Source: Porphyromonadaceae bacterium UBA7141 | Lineage (GTDB): Bacteria > Bacteroidota > Bacteroidia > Bacteroidales > Muribaculaceae | Direction: 5' to 3' | Assembly (NCBI GenBank): GCA_002491945.1 | Contig: DKWX01000050.1 | Span: 10,680 to 74,679, forward strand | Length of the DNA stretch: 64,000 nt | In this document: in pieces, positions 54,594 to 64,000 of the stretch | Numbering within the stretch: the stretch's first letter is position 1 | How the letters are laid out: every line of letters starts with the position of its first letter | Translations under genes and position numbers: made by a program | The notes under the pieces: model-generated | What the model was told of the DNA's origin: nothing | Seen by the model: only the letters and a program-made list of their open reading frames with translations | The model's database searches: none

Positions 54594-55619
54594 TTATTTG
54601 ATTTTAACTCCATTCCCCTCGACTACGCGGCCGATTACCACCGGCGCCTCGCCCAGAGTCCTGAGTGTGGAGAGGGTCTTGTCGACATCTGCGGGATCTA
54701 CTGCCAGCACCATGCCGATACCCATGTTGAAGATATTGAACATCTCGCGGTGTGGCACCTTGCCGTATTTTTCCAGCAGTCGGAACACCGGGAGAATCTC
54801 CCAGCTTCCTTCTTCGACCTCAACACCCTGACCTTCCTTGAGAATGCGGGGGATATTCTCGTCAAAACCGCCACCCGTGATGTGGGCCAGGCCATGCACA
54901 TCGACTTCCTTTAACAGAGCCAGCACGGGCTTGACGTAGATGCGTGTCGGAGTGAGCAGCATCTCGCCGAGAGTCTGGTGTCCTGTCTCGGGCAGCACAT
55001 CGGAGAAGGCAAGCGAATTGTCAGACACGATTTTGCGTACCAGACTGAACCCGTTGCTGTGCACACCCGAAGAGGGCATGCCCACTAAGACATCACCGAC
55101 GCTTACCTTAGAGCAGTCGATCAGCTTCGACTTCTCTACGGCGCCTACTGTAAAACCGGCGATGTCATATTCATCCTCATCATACATGCCCGGCATCTCG
55201 GCTGTTTCGCCCCCGACGAGGGCGCAGCCTGCCTGACGGCATCCTTCGGCCACACCGGCCACGATGGCCTCTACGACCTCGGGATGGTTTTTTCCTACGG
55301 CCACATAGTCGAGGAACACGAGTGGCTCGGCACCCTGTGCCAGCACATCGTTGACACACATTGCCACGGCATCTATGCCGATTGTGTCGTGAATGCCACT
55401 TGCGAAGGCGATTTTCAGTTTAGTGCCCACGCCATCAGTGCCACTCACCAGGACGGGATGCTCATAACCGAGGCTCCCGAGGTCGAACATGCCCCCGAAA
55501 CTGCCGATGTTGCCCATCGAGCCGCGGCGCTCGGTGGATTTCACGTGCTTCTTGATGCGGCTCACCACTTCGTAGCCGGCCTCAAGATTCACGCCTGATT
55601 CTTCATAAGATTTTGCCAT
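54594..55619 (-). CDS. purM: Phosphoribosylformylglycinamidine cyclo-ligase (AIR synthetase)
   Basis: 341 residues. Closes the imidazole ring to AIR. Contains [15 protein letters not shown] at the start, [13 protein letters not shown] near 59-71, [20 protein letters not shown] near 88, [24 protein letters not shown] near 130-153 and [12 protein letters not shown] near 186. This layout is the common Bacillus/Clostridium form. The PurM I recall from Bacteroides is a divergent form with a different N-terminus (HADGAGTK), which argues for replacement. Gaps are 29 bases to purL and 18 to purH. Confidence 0.96.
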   Translation of the reverse strand: MAKSYEESGVNLEAGYEVVSRIKKHVKSTERRGSMGNIGSFGGMFDLGSLGYEHPVLVSGTDGVGTKLKIAFASGIHDTIGIDAVAMCVNDVLAQGAEPLVFLDYVAVGKNHPEVVEAIVAGVAEGCRQAGCALVGGETAEMPGMYDEDEYDIAGFTVGAVEKSKLIDCSKVSVGDVLVGMPSSGVHSNGFSLVRKIVSDNSLAFSDVLPETGHQTLGEMLLTPTRIYVKPVLALLKEVDVHGLAHITGGGFDENIPRILKEGQGVEVEEGSWEILPVFRLLEKYGKVPHREMFNIFNMGIGMVLAVDPADVDKTLSTLRTLGEAPVVIGRVVEGNGVKIK

Positions 55620-55648
55620 ATATAGTAAGAGTCTCTTTTTTTCGGTTA

Positions 55649-58600
55649 TTACTTCTTAAAGTATTTCACAGCGTTGCCGAAGAGGTTCTGGTTCTTGTCG
55701 CCGTGGATGTTTTTCATAAGCCCCTCGGCGTAGCGCTCGGAGTGTCCCATCTTGCCAAGAATCAGGCCGTCGGGGCTGATTATCCCCTCGATGGCATAAG
55801 TCGACCCGTTGGGGTTGGCCGGCGAAGTCATAGTGGCGTGCCCGTCGGCATCGGCATACTGGAAGGCAATCTGTCCGGCCTCAAGCAGGCTCTTGGCCAT
55901 AGCCTCGGAGCAGGTGAACTTCCCTTCGCCGTGCGAGGCAGCCACGCTGTGCAACTGTCCGATGCTGAAGCCGTCGAGCCAGGGAGAGGCAAGCGTGCCG
56001 ACGCGAGTCTCGACAATCTGCGATATGTGGCGGTTGATGTCGTTATGGAACAGAGTGGGCGACTCGGCCGAAAGTTCGCCGATACGACCGTAGGGGAGCA
56101 GGCCGCTCTTGACGAGAGCCTGGAACCCGTTGCAGATGCCGATTACAAGTCCCTTGCGGGCCAGCAGCCGCTCTACAGCACCCTTCACCTTGTCATTCAT
56201 CAGAACCGAAGCGATAAACTTGCCGCTGCCGTCGGGTTCGTCGCCTTCAGAGAATCCGCCGCTCAGCGCCAGAATATGGCAGTTGTCGATTCCGTCCACG
56301 ATTTTCTCAACCGAAGCCTCAATATCGGCCGCAGAGAGATTGCAGAATACGCAAGTCGAGGTCTCCGCACCCTCGCGGCGGAATGCGCGAATCATATCGT
56401 AGTCGCAGTTGGTGCCGGGGAATACGGGGAGGAATACCATCGGATGGCCGGTCGGTTCGCCGGGCCACTCTCCCTTGAATTCCGGTCCGGCTGCATCCGG
56501 GGCGTTGCCTTCCACACCCGAGCGGTCGGGGTAGATTTCGTTGAAGCGGGCCTGATTGCATTTTTCAAGCTCAAGTATATCCATCCGCTCGCCATTTACG
56601 CGGAGTTCCGGCGTCGCAGTGGTGCGGCCGATTTCCACGAAGGCGGGATTATCGATTTTCTCAGTGGTCTCCACAATAATCGAGCCATAGCTGAGCGCGA
56701 AGAGCTCATTCTCGTCAAGGTCAGCTTCGACGCCCACGAGATTGCCGAAACTCATCTTGGCCAGAGCCTCGGCGGCGCCACCGGCGCCAAGCGCATAGGC
56801 GGCCACGATCTGTCCATTGGCGATCCCCTTCTCCACAGCTTCGAAATTGTCGCGGAGCGCAGCAGTGTCGGGGAATCGGTCGGCACGCGCCTCATGACGC
56901 ACCATATATATATAATGACCTGGAGCCTTGAATTCGGGTGAAATTACGCGGCGGGCATCTACTGTGCCGACACCGAAGGCTATCAGCGTCGGGGGCACGT
57001 TGATGTCGGCAAACGTGCCGCTCATCGAATCTTTGCCCCCAATAGAGGGGAGTCCGAATTCCACCTGCATGCGCAGAGCGCCGAGCAGGGCGGCAAGGGG
57101 TTTGCCCCAAGCCTTGTCGGAAGTCATCTTCTCAAAATATTCCTGATAGGAGAAGCGCATCTTCTTATACTCCTGACCTGCGGCCACAGCCTTGGCCACT
57201 GCCTCTACCACTGCATAGGCAGCGCCATGATAGGGACTCCAGCTCGAAATCTCGGGGTTGAAGCCGAAGGCCATCAGCGAGGCGGTGTGGGTGAGGTGGT
57301 TCCCTACGGGGAGCTTCTGCACGGATACCTGTGTCTCTGTGGCCTGACGGCGTCCGCCGAAAGGCATAAGCACGGTCGATGCGCCGATTGAAGAGTCAAA
57401 CATCTCGATCAGGCCCTTCTGCGAAGTCACGTTGGGCTGCGCGAGAAGCGAGGCGAAGCGCTCGCGCAGCGTGCCCCCTTCAGGGAGTTTGTGGAATGGA
57501 TCGGCAGAATAGTCCACTTTTCCTACCACAGCCTTTGCATAATGCGGCGCACCGGCAGAATCGATAAACTCGCGGCTCAGGTCGGCGGCGACCTCACCGT
57601 TATAGAACATGCGCATACGCGCGCGGTCGGTCACATCGGCCACGTGGGTCACCTCAAGGTTCTCTTCGGCACAATAGCGCTCGAACTCCTCGCGGTCCTT
57701 CGGGTCGATTACCACACTCATGCGCTCCTGCGACTCGGAGATGGCCAGTTCCGTGGGGTTAAGACCGGAATACTTCACCGGCACTCGGTCGAGGTATATG
57801 TCAAGACCGTCGGTAAGTTCGCCGATGGCCACGCTGACACCGCCGGCACCGAAGTCGTTGGATTTCTTAATAAGACGGGTCACTTCCGGACGGTGGAACA
57901 GACGTTCGATTTTACGTTCCTCCGGAGCATTTCCCTTCTGCACCTCCGAACCGCACTCTTCGAGCGAGCTGGTGGTGTGCTCCTTGCTTGACCCGGTGGC
58001 TCCGCCGATACCGTCGCGGCCTGTGCGTCCGCCAAACATCAGGATGATGTCGCCCGGCACCGGACGTTCGCGGCGCACATCATCAGCCTTCACTGCACCT
58101 ACCACTGCACCTACCTCGAGGCGTTTGGCCACATAGTCGTGGTGATAGATTTCGCGCACATGTGTAGTGGCCAGACCGATCTGATTGCCGTAGGAACTGT
58201 AGCCTGCTGCGGCGCGGAGCGAGATGACGCGTTGCGGAAGTTTTCCGGACATAGTCTCGGCCACGGGCTGCCAGATATCGCCGGCACCGGTGACGCGCAT
58301 GGCCTGGTAAACGTAGCTACGGCCGCTCAACGGGTCGCGGATGGCACCGCCAAGACATGTCGAGGCGCCGCCGAAGGGTTCGATTTCAGTAGGATGGTTG
58401 TGGGTCTCGTTCTTAAACTGGAGGAGCCAGCGTTCGGTCTCACCGTCGACATCCACGTCGACAAACACCGAACAGGCATTATTCTCCTCACTCTGCTCCA
58501 TATCTTCCAGCAGACCCTGCTTCTTCAGATATCGGGCGCCGATAGTGGCAAGATCCATCAGACAGAGACTCTTCTCCTCGCGTCCGAGTTCGCGGCGGAT

Positions 58601-59368
58601 ACGGTGCCACTCCTCCACGGTCGAGCGTATGTCATCGGCCACTTCCGAATCCTCCACCTGAATATCCGTGAGATTTGTGGTGAAAGTAGTGTGGCGGCAG
58701 TGGTCGCTCCAGTATGTGTCGAGGATGCGTAGTTCGGTTTCGTTGGGGTCGCGTCCTTCGGCGGTGAAGTATCTTACGACCTCCATAAGGTCGTCGGCAT
58801 TCATGGCCAGGCCTTTTTCGCGGCACCATGCCGGGGCCTTTTCCGCAGTGATTAGGCGGAATCCATCGAGTGTGGCCACAGGAGATGCCGTGGCTTTCTC
58901 CGCCGGAGAAAGACGGGATAGGTCTTTCTTGCGCGATTCCACTGCATTGATGCAGTAACGGCTGATTTTCTCAAGGTCGGCGGGTGACACGCCGTCGTCG
59001 AAGATGAGGAGTCTGGCCGAACGGATTTCCACCTCCGCGTTTGGGTCGAGGAGTTTTACGCATTCCTCGGCCGAGGCGGCACGCTGGTCGAACTGTCCGG
59101 GGAGATACTCCATTGCCAGATAGGGATGCCCCTCATACTGGGGATTGAATTCCGGGTGATGGCTTACGGCATCAGTGGCCGGCTCTCCAAATACGCGGTA
59201 GGCGCTCTTTTCAATCAGTTCGGGGGTGAATCCGAATAGGTCGTAGACGCAAACGAGTCGGAGCTCCTTGATATCGAGGCCGAGATTGCTGTTGAGTTCC
59301 TTGCGCAGGCTTTCGGCCTCGATGCGGTAGGGGGCAGTTTTCTCGACGAATATACGGTTTTTAGTCAT
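55649..59368 (-). CDS. purL: Phosphoribosylformylglycinamidine synthase, single-chain type
   Basis: 1239 residues combining N-terminal PurS-like region, two AIR-synthetase-like halves and a C-terminal class I glutamine amidotransferase. Visible: [12 protein letters not shown] near 215, [28 protein letters not shown] near 290, [17 protein letters not shown] near 420, [10 protein letters not shown] near 780, [20 protein letters not shown] near 975, and catalytic [16 protein letters not shown] near 1085. The first 60 residues ([26 protein letters not shown]) resemble Clostridial single-chain PurL, not the E. coli-like PurL (MILFF...) usual in Bacteroides. purE precedes by 88 bases and purM follows by 29. 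Confidence 0.96.
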   Translation of the reverse strand: MTKNRIFVEKTAPYRIEAESLRKELNSNLGLDIKELRLVCVYDLFGFTPELIEKSAYRVFGEPATDAVSHHPEFNPQYEGHPYLAMEYLPGQFDQRAASAEECVKLLDPNAEVEIRSARLLIFDDGVSPADLEKISRYCINAVESRKKDLSRLSPAEKATASPVATLDGFRLITAEKAPAWCREKGLAMNADDLMEVVRYFTAEGRDPNETELRILDTYWSDHCRHTTFTTNLTDIQVEDSEVADDIRSTVEEWHRIRRELGREEKSLCLMDLATIGARYLKKQGLLEDMEQSEENNACSVFVDVDVDGETERWLLQFKNETHNHPTEIEPFGGASTCLGGAIRDPLSGRSYVYQAMRVTGAGDIWQPVAETMSGKLPQRVISLRAAAGYSSYGNQIGLATTHVREIYHHDYVAKRLEVGAVVGAVKADDVRRERPVPGDIILMFGGRTGRDGIGGATGSSKEHTTSSLEECGSEVQKGNAPEERKIERLFHRPEVTRLIKKSNDFGAGGVSVAIGELTDGLDIYLDRVPVKYSGLNPTELAISESQERMSVVIDPKDREEFERYCAEENLEVTHVADVTDRARMRMFYNGEVAADLSREFIDSAGAPHYAKAVVGKVDYSADPFHKLPEGGTLRERFASLLAQPNVTSQKGLIEMFDSSIGASTVLMPFGGRRQATETQVSVQKLPVGNHLTHTASLMAFGFNPEISSWSPYHGAAYAVVEAVAKAVAAGQEYKKMRFSYQEYFEKMTSDKAWGKPLAALLGALRMQVEFGLPSIGGKDSMSGTFADINVPPTLIAFGVGTVDARRVISPEFKAPGHYIYMVRHEARADRFPDTAALRDNFEAVEKGIANGQIVAAYALGAGGAAEALAKMSFGNLVGVEADLDENELFALSYGSIIVETTEKIDNPAFVEIGRTTATPELRVNGERMDILELEKCNQARFNEIYPDRSGVEGNAPDAAGPEFKGEWPGEPTGHPMVFLPVFPGTNCDYDMIRAFRREGAETSTCVFCNLSAADIEASVEKIVDGIDNCHILALSGGFSEGDEPDGSGKFIASVLMNDKVKGAVERLLARKGLVIGICNGFQALVKSGLLPYGRIGELSAESPTLFHNDINRHISQIVETRVGTLASPWLDGFSIGQLHSVAASHGEGKFTCSEAMAKSLLEAGQIAFQYADADGHATMTSPANPNGSTYAIEGIISPDGLILGKMGHSERYAEGLMKNIHGDKNQNLFGNAVKYFKK

Positions 59369-59415
59369 TTTATAAAAAAGGGAAGAAAGTCAGATTAGTT
59401 TAAGTAACTGTGCCG

Positions 59416-59432
59416 GGCGGAAGCATGCCGCC
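59416..59432. other. Small hairpin between purE and purL
   Basis: GGCGG (59416-59420) and CCGCC (59428-59432), extended loosely by CCGG/CCGG, in the 88-base gap. Weakest of the intercistronic stems in the cluster. Confidence 0.4.
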
Positions 59433-59456
59433 ACCATCCGGAGTTGACTCAGGAGA

Positions 59457-59924
59457 TCAGTCGTTGGCTGCGAGCACTTTCTCGGCCTGCGCCTTGCGGA
59501 AGTCGGCGAGGCGGTCGGCGAGGCAGCTGTCGGAGATGGCCATCATCTCGATTGCGAGAAGTGCGGCGTTTTTGGCGCCATCGATGGCTACTGTGGCCAC
59601 AGGTATCCCGGAGGGCATCTGCACCATTGATAGCAGCGAGTCGAGACCTTCGAGCGAGCGTGATTTCACCGGCACTCCGATTACGGGGAGCGTGGTGAAT
59701 GCGGCCACGACTCCGGCCAGATGGGCGGCGCCGCCGGCGGCGGCGATCACGGCTGCGAATCCGCGCTCACGCAGCTGGCTTACCCAGGCTTCGAGTGCGG
59801 CGGGAGTGCGGTGGGCCGAATATATTTTCACCTCATGTTCTACACCGAAATCGCGCAGCGTCTCGGCTGCAGCATCCATTACAGGGCGGTCGCTGGCCGA
59901 CCCCATAACTATTCCTACTTTCAT
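59457..59924 (-). CDS. purE: N5-carboxyaminoimidazole ribonucleotide mutase
   Basis: 155 residues from MKVGIVMGSASDRPVM, the family start; the frame extends 19 residues upstream without similarity. Class I PurE: GSASDRPVMDAAAETLRDFGV near 8-28, SAHRTP near 41-46, AAAGGAAHLAGVVAAFTTLPVIGVPV near 72-97 and the QMPSGIPVATVAID sequence near 113. First gene of the cluster, after a 360-base leader. A purK partner is not in the window. Confidence 0.96.
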   Translation of the reverse strand: MKVGIVMGSASDRPVMDAAAETLRDFGVEHEVKIYSAHRTPAALEAWVSQLRERGFAAVIAAAGGAAHLAGVVAAFTTLPVIGVPVKSRSLEGLDSLLSMVQMPSGIPVATVAIDGAKNAALLAIEMMAISDSCLADRLADFRKAQAEKVLAAND

Positions 59925-60003
59925 TGTCGTATATGTTGTTTTTACCTTAATATTTTCAGTCTGATTGAATTTTGTCACCATAGTCAGTCAGCCGCGGAAA
60001 TTT

Positions 60004-60149
60004 GTCAGCGTCAGCGCTATCTTGTGAGTCGCGGATATAAAACAGTTGTGGCCGCTCAAGCCTGACTTGAGGGCCACAATCCGTTATACCATATGATTTG
60101 CCGCATGCACACGTCCGCACATGATGCCTTGCGCCTGCTGACGCTGACA
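60004..60149 (-). promoter_or_regulatory. Structured leader of the purine operon
   Basis: Within the 363-base untranslated stretch between the purE promoter and ATG. Outer arms GTCAGCGTCAGC and GCTGACGCTGAC (12 bp, perfect, 60138-60149 and 60004-60015). Inside, TTGTGGCC-CTCAAG pairs with CTTGAG-C-GGCCACAA around TCAGG, a 14-bp arm. The rest of the interior and sequence 5' of the outer stem add smaller stems. No named riboswitch core was recognised. It could instead be a small insertion with terminal inverted repeats. Confidence 0.6.
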
Positions 60150-60293
60150 TCCTGAGTTTTTCACATAGCGCTTTAATCGTCGGTTGGCCGCATGTATGCT
60201 GTGGTACCGTGCGAAATCGGTTGAAGATGTGAAAGATATGTGTTTCGACTGCCTCATGCTTGAGATGTTGCTTCGGTTATCAAATATCCTTTG

Positions 60294-60325
60294 CAAAGTT
60301 AACAAAAATTTTCCACACCGACAAA
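60294..60325 (-). promoter_or_regulatory. Bacteroides-type promoter of the purine operon
   Basis: On the minus strand TTTG (60325-60322), 20 bases, TAACTTTG (60301-60294). Full consensus; transcript start near 60287, giving a leader of about 360 bases before purE. Confidence 0.85.
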
Positions 60326-60537
60326 ATATTTTTTGATTTGCGGAGTGTGGATGTATGTAATGGCTCCCGGGATACGTGTGGAGTGAGCGACGGACGGTTA
60401 AACAGCGGGGCGCGGGAGGGGGGGAGTGGGACTCCGGTCAGGCAGAGGATTCGCGGCAGGGAGACTGAATGTGTGCGTGTGTAGGGTGCGTTTGCATATT
60501 TTGACACGCAAATGTGTGATGTTTGAATGGAATTATG

Positions 60538-60545
60538 TAAATTTG
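60538..60545 (+). promoter_or_regulatory. Candidate -7 box for gmd
   Basis: TAAATTTG matches TAnnTTTG and lies 26 bases before the gmd ATG. The nearest TTTG elements are 12 and 34 bases upstream, so the -33 spacing is off. The rest of the 647-base gap to purE holds the purine leader and promoter. Confidence 0.5.
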
Positions 60546-60571
60546 TGGTGAATATCACTATCTGAGACAGT

Positions 60572-61660
60572 ATGAAGAAAGCATTGATTACGGGCATCAC
60601 CGGTCAGGACGGAAGTTATCTGGCCGAACTGCTGCTTGAAAAAGGATATGAAGTACATGGCATTATCCGCCGCTCATCGGTGGATTTCCGCGAACGTATC
60701 GCTCATCTTGAAGGCGAACCCAATTTCCATCTGCATTACGGCGATATCGGCGATTCGATGTCGATGATGCAGGTCGTGGCAAAGGTTAGACCGGATGAAA
60801 TCTATAATCTTGCGGCGCAAAGCCATGTGCAGGTGTCGTTCGACTGTCCGGAATATACGGCCGATGTGGTGGCCGTGGGAGTGCTCCGCATCCTCGAGGC
60901 TGTGCGGCTGTGCGGGCTTACCGAGTCTTGCCGCGTCTATCAGGCTTCCACTTCCGAACTTTACGGTAAGGTGGAGGAAGTGCCTCAGAATGAGAAGACG
61001 CCATTCCATCCGTACAGCCCTTATGCAGTGGCGAAGCTCTATGGTTTCTGGATAGTAAAGGAATATCGGGAGGCTTATGGAATGTACTGTTGTTCGGGGA
61101 TACTTTTCAACCATGAGTCGGAGCGTCGCGGCGAGACATTCGTCACCCGCAAAATCACACTGGCCGCAGCCCGCATTGCCCAGGGGAAACAGGATAAATT
61201 GTATCTTGGCAATCTGAGTTCGATGCGCGACTGGGGGTATGCACGGGATTATGTGGAGTGCATGTGGCTCATATTGCAGCAGGAAAAGCCTGATGACTAT
61301 GTCATAGCCACAGGCGAGCAGCACTCGGTGCGCGAGTTCTGCATCCTGGCGTTCCGCAGGGCCGGTATCGAACTGCGTTTTGAAGGAGAGGGGCCTGATG
61401 AGAAGGGTATTGATGTGAATACGGGGAAGGTGCTTGTGGAGGTATCGCCCGACTTCTACCGTCCGACCGATGTGGTCAACCTTTGGGGCGACCCCACCAA
61501 AGCGCGTACCGAACTGGGGTGGAACCCGCAGAAGACGAGTTTCGAGCAGCTTGTCAATCTTATGGTTGATTCCGATATGGCCCACGTGGCTGTGGAGCGT
61601 GCCGGCGATCAGGTGCGCACCAATCTGGCCGAATATCTTGAAAAGGGGATAGTGAAATAA
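60572..61660 (+). CDS. gmd: GDP-mannose 4,6-dehydratase
   Basis: 362 residues. First step from GDP-mannose toward GDP-L-fucose. Extended SDR with [29 protein letters not shown] at 7-36, active site [35 protein letters not shown] (Thr/Ser, Glu, Tyr-x3-Lys) near 127-161, and the subunit-contact [11 protein letters not shown] near 185. Followed after about 85 bases by fcl. Supplies fucose for capsule or O-glycans, common in Bacteroidales. Confidence 0.97.
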   Translation: MKKALITGITGQDGSYLAELLLEKGYEVHGIIRRSSVDFRERIAHLEGEPNFHLHYGDIGDSMSMMQVVAKVRPDEIYNLAAQSHVQVSFDCPEYTADVVAVGVLRILEAVRLCGLTESCRVYQASTSELYGKVEEVPQNEKTPFHPYSPYAVAKLYGFWIVKEYREAYGMYCCSGILFNHESERRGETFVTRKITLAAARIAQGKQDKLYLGNLSSMRDWGYARDYVECMWLILQQEKPDDYVIATGEQHSVREFCILAFRRAGIELRFEGEGPDEKGIDVNTGKVLVEVSPDFYRPTDVVNLWGDPTKARTELGWNPQKTSFEQLVNLMVDSDMAHVAVERAGDQVRTNLAEYLEKGIVK

Positions 61661-61745
61661 CGGCAGTCACGCGGCATCCGGGAGGGATACGGGCATGCGT
61701 CATGCAGCATGTCCCGGAGGCCGCACATTATTTATTGATACAGAC

Positions 61746-62687
61746 GTGGAAAAAAACGCTAAGATATATGTGGCCGGACATCGCGGAATGGTTGGGTCGG
61801 CCATCGTAAGGGAACTGGAACGCCAGGGGTATCACAACATCGTCACACGCACTCACGCCGAGCTTGATTTGACCGACCAGCAGTGTGTGAGCCGCTTTTT
61901 TGAAGAAGAACGCCCGGAGTATGTGTTTCTCGCAGCCGCCAAGGTGGGTGGTATCGCAGCCAACGCCGGGGCACTGGCCGACTTCATGTACGACAACATG
62001 ATGCTTGAAATGAATGTGATTCATTCCGCCTGGCGCAACGGATGCCGCAAACTGCAGTTTCTTGGGTCAAGCTGCATCTATCCTCGCATGGCGCCTCAGC
62101 CGATGCCGGAAAGCTGTCTGCTCACCTCCGGACTCGAGAAAACCAACGAAGCCTATGCTTTGGCCAAAATCAGCGGTCTGAAATACTGCGAGTATCTCAA
62201 CCGACAGTATGGCACGGACTTCATCTCCGTGATGCCCACCAATCTCTACGGTCCGAACGACAACTATCATCCGACTCACAGTCATGTGCTCCCGGCTATG
62301 ATACGCCGTTTTCATGAGGCGAAGGAGCGTGGCGACACCGAGGTGGTGTGCTGGGGCGACGGGTCGCCATTGCGTGAGTTCCTCTATGTAGATGATCTGG
62401 CGAATCTCTGTGTGTTCCTGATGCAGAATTATTCGGGGAATGAAACGGTGAATGCCGGCACCGGCAAGGAACTGACTATCCGTGAACTGGCGGAGCTCGT
62501 GGCGGCCACTGTAGGTTATGAGGGACGCATAGTGTGGGATACTTCCAAACCCAACGGCACGCCCCGCAAGTTGCTTGACGTGAGCAAGGCCACTGCCTTG
62601 GGATGGAGCTACCGCACAGAACTGGCCGACGGCATCCGCATGGCCTATGCCGATTTCCTCTCCAATCCGATGCGCGCCGAGCGCTGA
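61746..62687 (+). CDS. fcl: GDP-L-fucose synthase
   Basis: 313 residues from a GTG start, giving [24 protein letters not shown], the start known from Bacteroides; an ATG at 61695 would add 17 residues not found in the family. Epimerises and reduces the Gmd product. Rossmann [10 protein letters not shown] near 10-19, [14 protein letters not shown] near 105-118, [15 protein letters not shown] near 134-148 and [14 protein letters not shown] near 161-174. Operon partner of gmd. Confidence 0.97.
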   Translation: MEKNAKIYVAGHRGMVGSAIVRELERQGYHNIVTRTHAELDLTDQQCVSRFFEEERPEYVFLAAAKVGGIAANAGALADFMYDNMMLEMNVIHSAWRNGCRKLQFLGSSCIYPRMAPQPMPESCLLTSGLEKTNEAYALAKISGLKYCEYLNRQYGTDFISVMPTNLYGPNDNYHPTHSHVLPAMIRRFHEAKERGDTEVVCWGDGSPLREFLYVDDLANLCVFLMQNYSGNETVNAGTGKELTIRELAELVAATVGYEGRIVWDTSKPNGTPRKLLDVSKATALGWSYRTELADGIRMAYADFLSNPMRAER

Positions 62688-62712
62688 GGCAGATGGTTTT
62701 GTCGCCGCAGAT

Positions 62713-63840
62713 TCAGCTATGTAGGTATATCCCGCGTAGACAAGAGGCTGCAGTCGTGATATCGAACCCCTCGCGGCATACTCCGGCGCAACCTTGGGCT
62801 GCACTGGCTGCAGTGTGAGGAGTGGCAGAAAGGATTTCAATCGACTTCAGGGCCCATTGCTCTGCGCCGACATTGAGTGGCGCAAAACTTATAAGTCCGG
62901 AGAGATTGACCTTTTGTGTCACCGTATCTGATGCAAGCACAGGAAGCCCGTTGACCTGCTGCTCTACGACTGACAGCGGGAATCCTTCGTATAACGAGGG
63001 TAGAATCACCATATCCATGGCCTGCAGGTAATCTTCCGGATTGCCGACACTACCGGAGAGAATCACCTTGTCGACAAGTCCGAGCCGGGAGATTTTATTG
63101 CGGATAGCGTTAGCCAGTTCGCCGTCGCCTACAAGCAGAAGGCGGCTGTCGGAATCCATCCGGCTGATATGGCTGAATACATTGAGCAGGAAATCATGAT
63201 TCTTTACAGGGAGGAAATTGCCGACATGTCCGATTACGCGGCATCCTTCTATACCTAAGGCAGCACGCATCTCATTGCGGCGCCCGGGATTGAAGGCAAA
63301 TCGATGTGAGTCGACGGCATTTTTAAGCAGTGTGAACGGACGGTTGCCGAATAGCCACTTCCCTGAAGCCTCGCTGCAGGCTATGCGCGAATTGCAAAGC
63401 ATGTGGAAAAGTGGGCGGGCACATCGGTCGATACATTTCATATTGCACGATGTGCTGTGTGAATGGGCTATCCGCAGCGGAATGCCGGCTTTGTGGGCGG
63501 CCATCATTTCGAGCACCATAGTGGCACTGTTGCCGTGCACATGGATAGCATCATATCCCATGCCAATGCGAGCCATCTGATTCACATAACGGAGAGGATG
63601 CCTGATTTCGCGTGGCACTACGCTGTAGCCGATATCCAGCTTATTCAGAAGAGATATGAAATAAGGCTCCATGGGAGAGATTGACACATAGTGAAACTGC
63701 AGCCCGGAGCGGTCAATTGCAGATAGCAGATTGAATATTACAGAGGGTATGCCGCTTCTGGATGTAGGCACGGTGCAGACTATGAGCACTTTCCTTGCCT
63801 TCTGCGGAGTGCCGGAGATTTCCGTTATGGAATTTGACAT
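62713..63840 (-). CDS. GT4 family glycosyltransferase
   Basis: 375 residues of the GT-B fold. VLIVCTVPTSRSGIPSVIFNLLSAI near 19 is the N-terminal domain, GHVGNFLPVKNHDFLLNVFSHI near 208 the C-terminal donor-binding start, and the E-x7-E motif appears as SLYEGFPLSVVEQQ near 291. Transfers a sugar from an activated nucleotide donor, probably in a surface polysaccharide given the neighbouring gmd and fcl; substrate unknown. Convergent with fcl (25-base gap). The start codon is 25 bases from an end fragment of the interspersed repeat. Confidence 0.88.
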   Translation of the reverse strand: MSNSITEISGTPQKARKVLIVCTVPTSRSGIPSVIFNLLSAIDRSGLQFHYVSISPMEPYFISLLNKLDIGYSVVPREIRHPLRYVNQMARIGMGYDAIHVHGNSATMVLEMMAAHKAGIPLRIAHSHSTSCNMKCIDRCARPLFHMLCNSRIACSEASGKWLFGNRPFTLLKNAVDSHRFAFNPGRRNEMRAALGIEGCRVIGHVGNFLPVKNHDFLLNVFSHISRMDSDSRLLLVGDGELANAIRNKISRLGLVDKVILSGSVGNPEDYLQAMDMVILPSLYEGFPLSVVEQQVNGLPVLASDTVTQKVNLSGLISFAPLNVGAEQWALKSIEILSATPHTAASAAQGCAGVCREGFDITTAASCLRGIYLHS

Positions 63841-63865
63841 GGAGAATGGATTAGGATACTACTTA

Positions 63866-63890
63866 GATTTCAAATTGAACACTTACTTAA
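63866..63890. repeat. Right-arm fragment of the interspersed repeat before the GT4 gene
   Basis: GATTTCAAATTGAACACTTACTT matches the outer arm of the repeat with small changes. Only the arm and a short inner stretch remain. Confidence 0.6.
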
Positions 63891-63921
63891 CGTCTGGCGG
63901 AGTGTAAAAGTATAAAAAAGC

Positions 63922-64000
63922 AAGTAAGTGTTCAAATCTAATTTATACAATATGCGGGACCGTTTTTTAGTCGGTCCCGGTGCGGAGTGAAGGAGAATAT
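63922..64000 (+). repeat. Interspersed palindrome-ended repeat, copy cut by the window end
   Basis: Starts AAGTAAGTGTTCAAATCTAA, then ATACAATATGCGGGACCG, TTTTTTAGTCGG, CGGTGCGGAGTGAAGG, AGAATAT. Nearly identical to the left half of the 13.7- and 34.8-kb copies. The remainder lies outside the window. Confidence 0.85.

Noticed and set aside
60084..60305. Small minus-strand frames in the purE leader
   Set aside because: They run through the paired RNA arms and the promoter box; no start signals or protein-like composition.

Overview
The window is most consistent with a Bacteroidales chromosome, probably a gut Muribaculaceae-type genome. Supporting signs are Bacteroides-type promoters (TTTG, 18-20 bases, TAnnTTTG) before several genes, a Bacteroidales set of periplasmic parvulins and an OstA-like protein, a large secreted beta-propeller protein with a type-9-like C-terminal tail, a B12-dependent ribonucleotide reductase, and moderate-to-high GC in dense operons. 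Genus is inferred from memory of families, not measured.

Layout. 0-13.6 kb: clpP-clpX, recQ, then an envelope-folding operon (a double-parvulin PPIase, a SurA-related lipoprotein, a SurA-like PPIase, an OstA/LptA-like protein) running into mutL. 13.7-16.1 kb: cstA, a YccF protein and a decayed HMA-domain remnant. 16.1-21.7 kb (minus): malQ with two CBM20-like modules, and nrdJ, which shares a symmetric divergent promoter with a nitroreductase. 22.5-28.8 kb (mostly minus): a broken MFS transporter, an AraC regulator, an EamA exporter, a DUF1015 protein, a Fur-family regulator, a lysozyme-like protein, and about 450 bases of structured, apparently transcribed non-coding sequence. 28.8-30.5 kb: a SpoU methyltransferase and an SDR. 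30.7-36.8 kb: nearly complete UMP synthesis, pyrC-pyrK-pyrD-pyrF-pyrE-pyrB, where PyrB carries a PyrI-like zinc domain at its C-terminus. 36.8-40.3 kb: an epimerase with a zinc ribbon, luxS and an Agp-type phosphatase. 40.4-44.6 kb (minus): a 1117-residue secreted propeller protein under a cobalamin riboswitch. 44.8-60.3 kb (minus): a ten-gene purine cluster, purE-purL-purM-purH-purD-folD-purB-purA-guaB-guaA, with a long structured leader. 60.5-63.8 kb: gmd and fcl (GDP-fucose) and a GT4 glycosyltransferase.

The genes work together as nucleotide supply (de novo pyrimidine and purine synthesis, plus NrdJ needing cobalamin), vitamin B12 capture, envelope biogenesis, and fucosylated glycan synthesis.

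The most unusual items are: a roughly 180-base palindrome-ended repeat found just upstream of several genes (clpP, cstA, fur-type, pyrE, GT4); the PyrB-PyrI zinc-domain fusion; the structured purE leader and hairpins in the longer gaps of the purine operon; several purine enzymes that look Clostridia-type rather than Bacteroides-type; the riboswitch-controlled giant propeller protein; and the candidate structured RNA at 28.1-28.6 kb. No tRNA, rRNA, CRISPR array, prophage or complete insertion sequence was seen.
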